From: Thalassotalea fonticola
GTDB taxonomy: Bacteria > Pseudomonadota > Gammaproteobacteria > Enterobacterales > Alteromonadaceae
Length of the DNA stretch: 64,000 nucleotides
Reading direction: 5' to 3'
NCBI RefSeq assembly: GCF_032911225.1
Contig: NZ_CP136600.1
Span: forward strand, 3,162,001 to 3,226,000
Part shown: positions 1 through 10,684 of the stretch, one piece after another
Numbering within the stretch: position 1 is the stretch's first letter
Layout of the letters: the number at the start of each line of letters is the position of its first letter
Made by a program: the position numbers and the translations under genes
The notes under the pieces: model-generated
What the model saw: only the letters and a program-made list of their open reading frames with translations
The model's database searches: none
What the model was told of the DNA's origin: nothing

Positions 1-262
1 GCCCTTGATAACGTCCAGTTAATAAGCCGGCTCGACTCGGACCACATACCGCGTATGTGACATAGCCATTGGTAAACCTGGTACCTTCAGTCGCGATTCG
101 GTCAATGTTGGGGGTAATGATGTCGTCACTACCATTAAAGCCGACGTCGGCATAACCTTGATCATCGGTTAGTACCACAATAAAGTTTGGCTTGTTAGCG
201 GCGAACAACTGTCCGCTACAAAGTAACAAACCAGTTAAAATTATATAGTTTAAAATCTTCAT
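1..262 (-). CDS. Sulfatase, N-terminal part (cut by window edge)
   Basis: Reading the minus strand from an ATG at 262 gives an open frame to the window edge. It begins with a signal peptide ([17 protein letters not shown] then QLFAA) followed by the sulfatase N-terminal pattern [17 protein letters not shown], which carries the metal-binding Asp pair. It also contains [12 protein letters not shown], the C-x-P-S-R signature whose Cys is converted to formylglycine. The rest of the enzyme lies outside the window. It is probably an exported sulfate-ester hydrolase, and its closest resemblance here is to the sulfatase starting at 36863, which has the same AGLLTGRYQ stretch. Substrate cannot be told. 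It is encoded just upstream of the GH128/sulfatase/TonB-receptor group on the same strand. Confidence 0.85.
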   Translation of the reverse strand, partial: MKILNYIILTGLLLCSGQLFAANKPNFIVVLTDDQGYADVGFNGSDDIITPNIDRIATEGTRFTNGYVTYAVCGPSRAGLLTGRYQG

Positions 263-437
263 CAGTTAAGCCTGTGGGTTATTGTTGTTTGTATAGTGAC
301 GTTAACTTTAGTGACAAAGTCTCTGTCTAAATATCGAGGGACCAAAATTGTAAACATTCATCATCTGCTCAAGAAACAGATGATGAAATATTATTAACAT
401 TACACTGCATGCCGATATGATTTACATGCTTGCTAGC

Positions 438-1880
<1,443 letters not shown>

Positions 1881-2075
1881 TCAATTCCTCTTTCGTTACT
1901 TGTTGTTTTCGTTGTTTTTATTAATAAATTACAGCTACATATTAGTTTTGTTATTACTAAAATTTGGCTGCACTAATTTCGCGGAAAAATATTCCACAAT
2001 TTTTTATTTGTGCTGGTATAAATTATGTAGCCTAATCTCTAGCAGAAGATTACTGACTAGTTTTAATAAACGTCA

Positions 2076-3596
2076 TTAGAACTTTGGTTGCCACGGTTTT
2101 TTATTGCTAGATTTCTCTTTGAGAAACTGGGCATCAACCTCTTGATACCATTGCAATAATAACCGATATAACTCAGTCACTTTTTCTGGTTTTTGCGCCG
2201 ATATATCGTTTTTTTCTCCGAGATCTTTATCTAGATCGTATAGCTGCACAGCACCAGTTTCTAAGCGCTGTATTAATTTATATTTGCCTAAACGAACCGC
2301 TGATGCAGGCAAACCGCCTTGATTGCTATAGTGTGGATAGTGCCAAAATAATGGTCGCTCAATTGTGGCATTTTCATCTAACAATAATGGCAATAAGCTC
2401 TGACCGTCCAGGTTAACGACTTTGGTATCAGTTAGGTGATAAATTGTCGCAGGAATATCCATGCCAATAACCGGAGTGGATTGCATGGTATTCGCCTTGC
2501 TCATCCCTGGCACTTTAATCATTAACGGTACCTTGATGCCGCCTTCGTAGATCCAGCCTTTACCTCCCCTTAGAGGTAAGTTACTGGTCGGCAAACCTTC
2601 TGAAGTTGCAAGACCACCATTATCAGAAGTAAAAATAACCACGGTGTTATTAGCCAAGCCCGCTTGTTCAAGTTGAGCTAATACTCGTCCGACATTGCTA
2701 TCCATTTGCTCGACCATTGCCGCGTATGCTGGTTGGTTCTGTACTTTTCTTACTTTGCGAACCGTTTGCAGTTGTGGCAGAACTTGTTCTTCTTGGCCAA
2801 ATTCTTGTTGCTCGGTTAACGTGCGTGTCAGTTGTTGATATTTTTCTATCGAATGCTGTGGTGCTTGTAATGGCACATGCACAGAATAATAGGAAAGCAC
2901 GAGTAAAAATGGCTTATCTGCTGCGCTCTTTAAGGTATTAATGGCTTCATTGGTTAAACGTTGGGTTAAATGTTCACCCTTTTCACCTTGTACTAACCTT
3001 GGATTTGAATAAGGAGCGAAATAGCCGCCTTTAGGAGAGCCGGCAGCCCAGCCGGCAATATTAGTATCAAAACCTTGGTTTTCAGGCCAAAGTTTTTCGT
3101 CTTCACCTAAGTGCCATTTTCCAATAAAGGTCTTTTGATAAGATTTCGGTAAAGCCTCTGCTATGGTTAGCGCTTCTTTGGGTAAATAATCAATACTATT
3201 AGCAACCTGATAGTGACCAGTAAGACGTTTGCCGTTTTTATGATGAAACCAGTCTGTTGCTTTCAATCTCGCCGGATTTACGCCGGTCATCAAGGCAACA
3301 CGCGATGGGCTGCAAACCGGATTGGCGGCATAACTGTTAGTAAAATTGACGCTTTGCTGAGCAAGCTTGGTCAGGTTGGGGGTCTGATAAAAACTGTCGG
3401 GATTATTCGGTTCTATATCCATAAAACCGAGATCGTCGACCACAATCACTAAAAAGTTCCAAGGTTTTTCATTTATGTCATGAGTTTTATTTTCAACCGC
3501 TTTAGTTGAAACAATACTGAAACACAGCAAAGCCGATAACAACATGCTTATAGGTGTCTTTTGCAAGTATTTTATCGATTTCAATGGACTCTCCAT
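2076..3596 (-). CDS. Exported sulfatase (formylglycine type)
   Basis: This 506-residue protein belongs to the alkaline-phosphatase-like sulfatase family (S1). A hydrophobic N-terminal segment (ISMLLSALLCFSIVSTKA) suggests export. The metal site starts with VVDDLGFMD (D54/D55), the formylglycine motif is CSPSRVALMTG (Cys about 95), GKWHLG is the Lys/His substrate-site motif, and FTSDNGG supplies the distal Asp-Asn metal ligands. The enzyme needs a formylglycine-generating enzyme or an anaerobic maturase, neither of which is in the window. It is encoded between a GH128-type hydrolase and a TonB receptor on the same strand, which points to desulfation of the polymer handled by that locus. The sulfatase subfamily and the position of the sulfate removed cannot be read from sequence alone. 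Confidence 0.88.
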   Translation of the reverse strand: MESPLKSIKYLQKTPISMLLSALLCFSIVSTKAVENKTHDINEKPWNFLVIVVDDLGFMDIEPNNPDSFYQTPNLTKLAQQSVNFTNSYAANPVCSPSRVALMTGVNPARLKATDWFHHKNGKRLTGHYQVANSIDYLPKEALTIAEALPKSYQKTFIGKWHLGEDEKLWPENQGFDTNIAGWAAGSPKGGYFAPYSNPRLVQGEKGEHLTQRLTNEAINTLKSAADKPFLLVLSYYSVHVPLQAPQHSIEKYQQLTRTLTEQQEFGQEEQVLPQLQTVRKVRKVQNQPAYAAMVEQMDSNVGRVLAQLEQAGLANNTVVIFTSDNGGLATSEGLPTSNLPLRGGKGWIYEGGIKVPLMIKVPGMSKANTMQSTPVIGMDIPATIYHLTDTKVVNLDGQSLLPLLLDENATIERPLFWHYPHYSNQGGLPASAVRLGKYKLIQRLETGAVQLYDLDKDLGEKNDISAQKPEKVTELYRLLLQWYQEVDAQFLKEKSSNKKPWQPKF

Positions 3597-3780
3597 ATAG
3601 ATGCGTCAGCACAAGCAGCAACAGGATTTAAATGACTCATGTTAAAACTCTTTTGATTACACTAAGAACAAATAAAGCAGAATTAAAGAAAAGGAATAGA
3701 TAAATTTTGCGATAACATGAACGCTATTCCTTTCCTCAAAACCAGCCAAACTGCACTGGTTTTGAATCATTACTGAGACA

Positions 3781-6700
3781 TTAGAAACGATAAACAAGAC
3801 CTAAGTTATAACGACGGCCTGACTCAGAAAGATAGTTATTCATATCTTCATATTTCAAGTAACGTTCACTCACCGAATCATTCAAGTTAATAGCAGAGAA
3901 GTTAAGTTTAAGGTGCTTGTTAAAGCTATAATTAACGGTTAAGTCTAATTGGCCACGAGCATCTTCATATTCAGGTAATGCTGGTATTGCATTCCAACCA
4001 AGTAATACCGTTTGACGCTTAATATACTCAGAACGCCAGTTATAAGCTAAACGCACACTAAGACTTTTATCGTCATAAAATGCCACTAAGTTTGCACTGT
4101 CTTGTGATAAACCTTTACGGCCAATTGAGTCGCCTTCATCATCTTTAATTTTGCTCGGCTCATCGGTATAAGTATAGTTTGCACTCACCCCTGTATAAGA
4201 CAATAAGCCTGGTAGCGAATCAAAGGTATGAGTAAGACCTAACTCTACACCTTCCAGTGTTGTGCCTTCAGCATTTTCTAAACTATTAACACTCCATTTT
4301 TCTTGGTCACCATTTGGTTTTTCGATCCAGATAGTGGTTCTATCCTCAGGTAACTGACGGGCAATAGTCGACTCAATATCCTTATAAAATAGTGCCGCTG
4401 AGAACATACTGCTGTCGCTGTAGTACCATTCAAATGATAAATCGAAATTAGTGGCACGAACGGGATCTAAGTCTGGATTTCCAGATTGACCAGTGCCAAC
4501 AAAGCCATCTTCAAGATCATCCTGATAGGTTAACTTCAATGATGGTGAAATCGCGGCTAAACCAGGACGAGACATCACTTTTGCAGCAGCAAATCTTAAT
4601 ACCATTTTCTCATTTAAGCCTATATTAAGGTTTAAACTCGGTAAAAAGTCATCATACTCGCCACGTATGGTGGCCCAGTCAACTGTGCCGCCAACATCTT
4701 TATAACCTGATGAAATAGTTTCCGTTTCAATATAGCGACCACCAACATTACCAAACAAAGTCATACCTGAGAATATTTCAGTATAAAAGTCAGTACGTAT
4801 ATAGGCGGCTGAAGTTTTTTCGGTAACATCAAAACGAGCGCCTACGGTTTCAAACATAGGAATACCATTAGCGCCGATAGCTCTCATTGGCGCAAGGTTA
4901 AATAAATCAGTGTAATAATCACTGCCACACTCAGTTGTTGCCCATGATTGTGGCACGTTGCCAGAGAAGTTATCTAATTTTACACCTTCGGTAGAAAAGC
5001 AGTCATCTTGAAGCTGTTGTGCAACTTCGGTTTGAGTCATACCACTATCAGCAAAAAGATCATCACCATTAGCTGCAGGGTCAACGGACAAACTTTGAAT
5101 ATGAACAGCTGTATTAACAACATTGCCATCTATATCTGTTGCCGAGTTTGTCGACTTTTGGCTTTTATTGATGTAAGAAATTTTGCCAAAACTACGTTCC
5201 GCTTTACGGACACCAACTTTAATACCAGTGAAGAAATCACCATCTAAATCTAAGGTAACATCAATTTTAAATGACTCATCATCTTGTTCAGTGTCATCAG
5301 CATTACGTTGCATTTGAAAGTAACTTAATTTGCTTTGTTCTAGACTGGTTGGATCCATTATTTCATTTAATGGGCCATTACCATAAGGTGAATCATATGA
5401 GGTATATGTACCTAAATCAGTACCGCGCAAGTCAAAACTTGTAACGCCTGCCCAATCATTACCGTTAAATTGGTTATTTTGATCATAGTCGTAACCCATA
5501 TTTAACTGGGCTTGCTTGGTATAACTTGAACCTTCAGAAGTAGAATATTCAGCCGAGACATTTAAATCATCGGTAATTTGAATATCACCGCCAATAGTAA
5601 ACTTCTCTGACTCACTAAATAATTCTTTTTCTGATGGAGCACCACCCATTCGAATATTTGCACCAGAAATAGTTCCGGCATCATAGAGATGACGTTGAAT
5701 ACCATCTGCACTGGTACCAAGGGAAGAAAAGTTTTGGGCAAAACCCATGGTTGGCATGGCATTAGTAAAAGCGGTATTAAATTGGGTGCCGCTATCTATT
5801 TGTTCACCATCAGTGATGGTGGTATCAATGAAAAAGTTCATCTCATCGTTTGGTTGCCATTGTAAAGTGGCATTTAACGAGTCACGAGTAACCTCAGTAT
5901 TTTTAACGTAAGAACGGAAACCGCCAACCATATAATAGTTATCATTAGCGTCGATAACGCCGTCCTTATTAACATCAATAGGCGCGGTATCTAAGCGGTG
6001 AGTATCGTAATTAGTATTTTTAAACGGCGATTTAGCGCCAGCTGATTGATCTACCCGATACCAGTTACCTGGGGCATCATCCCAATCACCACCACCAAAG
6101 GCTTCTGTACGTTTATGTGATTCTTTACGAGCTACGGTTGCTAAAAAGCCAAAATCACCAAGAGCGGTATCACGCCAGTTTTTAGCTCCAAAAACGCTAA
6201 AATCAGGTGAGGTTTCTTCTGCTAGCTCGGAATGTTTTGCTTTTGCTGTTACAGATAACACGCCATCTTTTTGAATGCCTAATGGACGACGGGTTTTTAA
6301 GTTAATGGTCCCCCCTAAAGAGCCTTCAATACGATCAGCAGTAGAAGCCTTCAATACTTCAATACCTGAAAATAACTCTGAAGGTAAATCTTGGAAGTTA
6401 ACACTACGGTCAGAGCCGGTACCAGAGGAAGTTTGACCGTTAATTTCTACGTTGTTATTTGAAATACCACGGATTTGGACAGTAGAGCCTTCACCATCAG
6501 CATCACGAGTCATTTGAATACCAGTGACCCGTTGTAAGGCTTCAGCAATGTTTTCATCAGGTAACTGACCAATATCTTCTGCTGAAATGCCATCCATAAT
6601 TTCAGATGAAAAACGTTTGTCATTCATTGATTGCTGAATACTGCCACGAACACCTGTAACAGTGATAACTTCTACTGCGTCTTCTTTATTATTTTTTTCC

Positions 6701-6813
6701 GCTGTTTGTGCTTCTTCTGCTGCCAATAATGGCATTGCACTAACACTAATCGCTAACAAACAAGCTTGACTTACCGTTGTCAGTTTGAATTTTTTCATAT
6801 TATCTTTTTGCAT
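3781..6813 (-). CDS. TonB-dependent outer-membrane receptor (large proteobacterial glycan type)
   Basis: The protein has 1010 residues. A signal peptide (LLAISVSAMPLLAA) precedes a TonB-box-like VEVITVTGVRGS stretch. A plug domain follows (about 60-190) with the pattern SAEDIGQLPDENIAEALQRVTG and the ending EGSLGGTINLKTRRPL, typical of the long receptor family that imports oligosaccharides in Xanthomonads, Caulobacter and Alteromonads. The chain ends in a beta-barrel with terminal YNLGLVYRF (final aromatic Phe). The start has a good ribosome site (AGGGGAG 7 bases upstream). Flanking GH128 and sulfatase genes imply it imports the fragments those enzymes release. It is a paralogue of the receptor at 42730-45627. 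No SusD homologue is present, as expected outside Bacteroidota. Confidence 0.9.
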   Translation of the reverse strand: MQKDNMKKFKLTTVSQACLLAISVSAMPLLAAEEAQTAEKNNKEDAVEVITVTGVRGSIQQSMNDKRFSSEIMDGISAEDIGQLPDENIAEALQRVTGIQMTRDADGEGSTVQIRGISNNNVEINGQTSSGTGSDRSVNFQDLPSELFSGIEVLKASTADRIEGSLGGTINLKTRRPLGIQKDGVLSVTAKAKHSELAEETSPDFSVFGAKNWRDTALGDFGFLATVARKESHKRTEAFGGGDWDDAPGNWYRVDQSAGAKSPFKNTNYDTHRLDTAPIDVNKDGVIDANDNYYMVGGFRSYVKNTEVTRDSLNATLQWQPNDEMNFFIDTTITDGEQIDSGTQFNTAFTNAMPTMGFAQNFSSLGTSADGIQRHLYDAGTISGANIRMGGAPSEKELFSESEKFTIGGDIQITDDLNVSAEYSTSEGSSYTKQAQLNMGYDYDQNNQFNGNDWAGVTSFDLRGTDLGTYTSYDSPYGNGPLNEIMDPTSLEQSKLSYFQMQRNADDTEQDDESFKIDVTLDLDGDFFTGIKVGVRKAERSFGKISYINKSQKSTNSATDIDGNVVNTAVHIQSLSVDPAANGDDLFADSGMTQTEVAQQLQDDCFSTEGVKLDNFSGNVPQSWATTECGSDYYTDLFNLAPMRAIGANGIPMFETVGARFDVTEKTSAAYIRTDFYTEIFSGMTLFGNVGGRYIETETISSGYKDVGGTVDWATIRGEYDDFLPSLNLNIGLNEKMVLRFAAAKVMSRPGLAAISPSLKLTYQDDLEDGFVGTGQSGNPDLDPVRATNFDLSFEWYYSDSSMFSAALFYKDIESTIARQLPEDRTTIWIEKPNGDQEKWSVNSLENAEGTTLEGVELGLTHTFDSLPGLLSYTGVSANYTYTDEPSKIKDDEGDSIGRKGLSQDSANLVAFYDDKSLSVRLAYNWRSEYIKRQTVLLGWNAIPALPEYEDARGQLDLTVNYSFNKHLKLNFSAINLNDSVSERYLKYEDMNNYLSESGRRYNLGLVYRF

Positions 6814-6827
6814 AATAAACTCCCCTC

Positions 6828-6882
6828 TGTAATTACATTGTGTTTTAGGCTTACATTTCGCTGTTACACGCCTGTAATTACA
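6828..6882. promoter_or_regulatory. Two TGTAATTACA palindromes upstream of the TonB receptor
   Basis: The 10-bp perfect palindrome TGTAATTACA occurs at 6828-6837 and again at 6873-6882, 45 bp apart, directly upstream of the receptor start at 6813. The spacing is about four helical turns. A dimeric repressor or activator operator pair is one reading. The first copy overlaps the region just before the ribosome site. No cognate regulator gene is next to it, so the assignment is inference. Confidence 0.4.
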
Positions 6883-6938
6883 TAAATTTAATCTTAAACT
6901 TTAATTGCCATTACTCTTGGTTAAAGAGAATGAACTCA

Positions 6939-6974
6939 AATTAACTGGTCAATTAACTGGTCAATTAACTGATA
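6939..6974. repeat. Three tandem copies of a 12-bp unit
   Basis: The unit aattaactggtc occurs twice in perfect tandem, and a third copy diverges in its last bases (aattaactgata). It lies between the 3' end of the second GH128-type gene and the receptor promoter region. It could be a regulatory iteron-like array or simple slippage. Confidence 0.6.
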
Positions 6975-6978
6975 ATGG

Positions 6979-8346
6979 TTATTCAACTTCTAAGAGAACA
7001 ACTTCATCTAGATAAAAGAATGGCGGTGTACCACCAGCATGCCAAAAAACTACTTTATACTCGCCGGCACCTGCTGATGCAGCAAAGTTATGCTCAGTTG
7101 CAGCCCAATCACCGTCGACAAAGTTGATATCTTCAGCGAAAATTTTAGTGCCACCTTTCTTAACAACCGCTTTCATTGGTGCTGTACCGGTGTGCCATCT
7201 CGCGTTATAAGTCAGTTTGTAGGTTTTATCTGCTTCTAAGTTAAAGAACTGAAGTAAAGAGCCATCTTGATTTTGGTTAATTCGGCCAAATTTAACACCA
7301 TCGGTTGCTTGTATCTCTGCGGTTTCTATCTGACCTGAACGGTTGTAACCTTCCCATGGCGCTAGAGTTGCGTCTTCAAAATGGCCATTAATAATAAGGT
7401 TGCCTGGTACTAAATCTACAAGAGGAGGGGTTTTACCGCCGCCAGCATAACCATTCGGAGTATGTACTGCATAAACTTCACCTAAAGCCGTAATGGTAGT
7501 TGCACCTGTTTCCATATCACGGGCATCAAATAAAGCCGATGAGGCTAAATTGTGAAAATTATCAGCCGCTGCGTTAACACTAAACCAGCTATAGCGGAAA
7601 ACATGTTCATTTTCATCTAGTGCTGGTAAAACCGCTTTCATGAAATCAATCACTTCTTGATCACTGTACTGGTTCTCTTCTTCCGTAGTTGCAGTCCAAT
7701 CAGCAACAGCAAATTCGGTGATCCAAACCGGCTTACCATAAGCGTTATATACTTCATCAACCTTCGCTAAAAAGGCACCAACATCAGTGCCGCCATACCA
7801 ATGCATAGCAACATAACTAACTTCATTACCGCGCGCGGTCATGAACTCTTGCATCCAATCATTTAAAGGATCAACTGTTGCAGGGCTAACCATAGGAGCG
7901 CCAACAGTGACTAATTGGTCCCATATAGGTAAAGATTCTTCAACACTTAGATTTGCCTGGTCTTCACCATCAGGTTCATTAAAGCCTAGTATGTATTTAA
8001 TATCACCATCTGCGTAAGCTTGGGCAAGGGCAGCTAATGCCTCGTCACTTAATGCCCATTTCCCCCATTGCATTGCAACGAACTCTATGCCATCAGGTTG
8101 AAAAGAAGCACTTTTGGTTAAGCTCCAGTCATAGTTCCAATGTGGCTTAAGATCTGCAGTTTGATTTGACCAAACTAAATCTTTATTGCTAAAAGCTGAA
8201 CCTTTTTTAGTCGCTGGAGTTTGATGTGAATATTCTTCTTCATTCGATTCTACTTCCGCTTTGGAGCCATCCCCCCCACAACCTGTTAAAAATAGCGTCA
8301 TGGCAAATAAGCCAGATGATATTGTTTTAATATTCATAGCGTTCAT
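6979..8346 (-). CDS. GH128-type glycoside hydrolase lipoprotein (second copy)
   Basis: I chose the ATG at 8346 because AGGAA lies five bases upstream and because it gives a compact lipoprotein signal (MNAMNIKTISSGLFAM then TLFLTGC). The frame stays open to 8436. The mature protein carries a Glyco_hydro_cc/GH128-type barrel with [10 protein letters not shown] and [10 protein letters not shown], the two candidate catalytic Glu motifs, plus a C-terminal CBM4/9-like module ending FYLDEVVLLEVE. It aligns along its whole length with the protein at 438-1877 but lacks the long EP linker. The two probably arose by duplication and act on the same or related polymer. The gene is upstream of the TonB receptor on the same strand. 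The known activity of the family is endo-beta-1,3-glucanase; substrate here is not proven. Confidence 0.8.
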   Translation of the reverse strand: MNAMNIKTISSGLFAMTLFLTGCGGDGSKAEVESNEEEYSHQTPATKKGSAFSNKDLVWSNQTADLKPHWNYDWSLTKSASFQPDGIEFVAMQWGKWALSDEALAALAQAYADGDIKYILGFNEPDGEDQANLSVEESLPIWDQLVTVGAPMVSPATVDPLNDWMQEFMTARGNEVSYVAMHWYGGTDVGAFLAKVDEVYNAYGKPVWITEFAVADWTATTEEENQYSDQEVIDFMKAVLPALDENEHVFRYSWFSVNAAADNFHNLASSALFDARDMETGATTITALGEVYAVHTPNGYAGGGKTPPLVDLVPGNLIINGHFEDATLAPWEGYNRSGQIETAEIQATDGVKFGRINQNQDGSLLQFFNLEADKTYKLTYNARWHTGTAPMKAVVKKGGTKIFAEDINFVDGDWAATEHNFAASAGAGEYKVVFWHAGGTPPFFYLDEVVLLEVE

Positions 8347-8677
8347 GTTCCTATCGATCATTTTCATTACCTTATTTGTAATACCTGTTACAGCTGCTAC
8401 CTTGCTTGTTTTATTATTTTTCTCAAATATCATCATGTTTGGTAAATTAAGCTCAGTAAATTTTGATTCCCGTTTGTACGTTATTTTGTCGTACAGTAAT
8501 TAAAACGATTGTGAAAAAAATTTCCGCCATATAAATTTAAAAATAAGTTAAAAATTTGTTAACGCTACGTTTGAATAAACGCGTTTTAAGGAAGCTAGCT
8601 GGTACTAAGGTGCTAAATATTTATTGTTGTTTTTTAGTTAGAGTTGAAGTTGAGAATTTCAAACAAGGCAAAAATTG

Positions 8678-9463
8678 ATGACACTAAAAGGTAAGGTTTC
8701 GCTAATAACAGGCTCAACCAGTGGTATAGGATTAGCTACCGCACATGTTCTTGCTGAACAGGGGATCAACTTAGTATTACATGGTCTTGCCAGTGACGCC
8801 GAGGGCAATAAATTAGCGCAGCAGTTTCAACAAAATTACGGCATTGAAACTCTGTTCGACAATACCGATTTAAAAGACGAAACCGCGTTAATTGCCTTTA
8901 TGGATAATGCTATTGAGCAGATGGGTGCAATCGATATTTTGGTCAATAATGCCGGGATACAACACACCGAGAGTATTGACACTTTTCCTGCCAGTAAATG
9001 GAATGATATTATCGCGATTAACCTAAGCGCCGCATTTCATACCATGCAAAAGTCAATTCCTAAAATGCGAGAACAAGGTTGGGGCCGAATCGTTAATATT
9101 GCTTCCGTTCATGGCTTAGTTGCCTCTGCCAATAAATCAGCATACTGCGCAGCAAAGCACGGCATTGTCGGTCTAACCAAAGTCGCTGCACTCGAATGCG
9201 CAGAACATGGTATTACGGTTAATGCTATTTGCCCTGGTTGGGTTGATACACCACTGATTAACAATCAAATAAATGCTATGGCTGGCAATGATAAATTAAC
9301 CGTAAAACAGGCAAAATATAAATTAATCACTGCCAAACAAGCATTACCTGAAATGACCGACCCTTTGCAGGTAGGCGAATTAGTGCTGTTTTTATGCAGC
9401 AACACTGCCCGTACAATAACAGGCTCGGCAATACCTATTGATGGTGCATGGACAGCCCAGTAA
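8678..9463 (+). CDS. bdhA: 3-hydroxybutyrate dehydrogenase (SDR family)
   Basis: The protein has 261 residues from the ATG at 8678. It is a classical short-chain dehydrogenase: TGSTSGIG cofactor loop near the N-terminus, NNAGIQH, catalytic Ser in IVNIASVHG, and the Tyr-Lys pair in SAYCAAKHG. The string GIQHTESIDTFPASKWNDIIAINLSAAFH, split here only for reading, is characteristic of D-3-hydroxybutyrate dehydrogenases, as is the C-terminal GSAIPIDGAWTAQ. It would oxidise 3-hydroxybutyrate to acetoacetate with NAD in the cytoplasm. A PHB-depolymerase-like esterase occurs at 21921-22853, so short-chain hydroxyacid use is a plausible shared theme, though the genes are 12 kb apart. The stop is only 3 bp from the converging lipoprotein gene. 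Confidence 0.85.
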   Translation: MTLKGKVSLITGSTSGIGLATAHVLAEQGINLVLHGLASDAEGNKLAQQFQQNYGIETLFDNTDLKDETALIAFMDNAIEQMGAIDILVNNAGIQHTESIDTFPASKWNDIIAINLSAAFHTMQKSIPKMREQGWGRIVNIASVHGLVASANKSAYCAAKHGIVGLTKVAALECAEHGITVNAICPGWVDTPLINNQINAMAGNDKLTVKQAKYKLITAKQALPEMTDPLQVGELVLFLCSNTARTITGSAIPIDGAWTAQ

Positions 9464-9466
9464 CAT

Positions 9467-9913
9467 TTACTCTATTAGTTTTGTGAATTTGGCGATACTA
9501 CCTAGAGTTTCTGCATCTTTAACAATATGAGCCAATAATCTATCTATGGTCGGACTCCCTGCCGCAGGTGCCGTACCAGAATGTTCTGCTGAAAAAACAT
9601 AGCCTTGTACATTTTCGCCGGCACTGTCTTTGCCTTGTGCCAGTAATGCGGTTAGTTCAATAGTATCTTGATCGACTCCCCACTGTACTTTTGAATGGTA
9701 ACCTATCTTAGGTGCCGGTAAATCTTTGATATCTTCTGGGTTAAATTCCGATTTCATCGCCGCCATCATCAGTCGTTTAGCAATAACTTCAGAAATAACG
9801 TAAACATGTCCAGCTCCCTCTCCTTTGCTATCAACAGAGCTGACCGTTCCTGAACAAGCAATTAAAGAGAAAGATAACAGTAAAAAGCCAATAGTTTTAA
9901 AAAAGAGTTTCAT
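9467..9913 (-). CDS. Small lipoprotein of unknown function
   Basis: This 148-residue protein has a clear lipoprotein signal (IGFLLLSFSLIACSGTVSS). I do not recognise the mature domain. It contains VYVISEVIAKRLMMAAM and ends with LLAHIVKDAETLGSIAKFTKLIE, so it is mixed alpha/beta with an amphipathic C-terminal helix. It is followed on the same strand by no close partner; the next gene (9967-10524) lies upstream with a 53-bp gap and is also exported, so the two may be cotranscribed. Likely envelope-located, function unknown. Confidence 0.7.
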   Translation of the reverse strand: MKLFFKTIGFLLLSFSLIACSGTVSSVDSKGEGAGHVYVISEVIAKRLMMAAMKSEFNPEDIKDLPAPKIGYHSKVQWGVDQDTIELTALLAQGKDSAGENVQGYVFSAEHSGTAPAAGSPTIDRLLAHIVKDAETLGSIAKFTKLIE

Positions 9914-9966
9914 AATATTCTCTATATTTTCATGTGTTAATATTGTGCTAAAAAAATTCTAAAAAT

Positions 9967-10524
9967 TTATTCACAAAGGGCGCGTACTTTCACCATGGCA
10001 TGATCGATTTCAGCATCAGTTGTGGCTGCTAGTACCGTTTGTCTAGCTTCTTTGCATTGTTGGGCTTGTGATTGCTGTTGCTCGACCACTTCCTCAGAAG
10101 AAAGTGCTTTATGGCCTGATTGTAAACAGAAGGTAGAGGATACCGCCCTAATGTTGGTGTGATTGTCATCAGTTTCGATGGCGACGCAGCGACCTTCGCC
10201 AATCCCCCCCTCTTCCATAGCTATTTTCTTTTGTACATCATTTACGTCTATGGTGTATAAAAACACCCGTCGATCGCCTTCTATAATTGAAGTGATTGCA
10301 AACCCTACCGCGGCACCATCTAAAGTCGCCTGAGTATTGTTGCCAATTGCCATCCCTAACGCGCCGCCGATTATTGTGTTTTGTAAAATATCAGAATCGG
10401 CGGTGGTGATGAGAACCGATTTTACATTGCCATAGCTGATTTGGTGCTGCTCATTTGCCAAAGCATTAGCAGACCATGCAAGTGCTAAAGTTTGCATAAT
10501 CATTAAACAGAGTATTTTGATCAT
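9967..10524 (-). CDS. Exported protein with glycine-zipper-like segment, unknown function
   Basis: This 185-residue protein begins with a signal peptide (LCLMIMQTLALAWSANALA). Residues about 48-80 (NTIIGGALGMAIGN followed by DGAAVGFAITSIIEG) form a glycine-rich hydrophobic stretch like the glycine-zipper segments of small outer-membrane or periplasmic proteins. The C-terminal third is Gln/Glu rich with four or more Cys in the mature part (GEGRC, STFCLQ, QQCKEA, ALCE), which could form disulfides. It lies upstream of the small lipoprotein gene on the same strand. I do not recognise a named family. Confidence 0.65.
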   Translation of the reverse strand: MIKILCLMIMQTLALAWSANALANEQHQISYGNVKSVLITTADSDILQNTIIGGALGMAIGNNTQATLDGAAVGFAITSIIEGDRRVFLYTIDVNDVQKKIAMEEGGIGEGRCVAIETDDNHTNIRAVSSTFCLQSGHKALSSEEVVEQQQSQAQQCKEARQTVLAATTDAEIDHAMVKVRALCE

Positions 10525-10684
10525 GTACTCTCCTTATTTAATCAGGCTTAACTAACAAAATTGCCAAGGGTCATAAGCCACTAATATATATCAATAATAA
10601 AGTATAGAGAGGAATCCAGAATAGGCTAGGCAGGAATGAAAAACAGTTAATAAGCTAACTGCGAATCTACGTTATCCTTATGTG

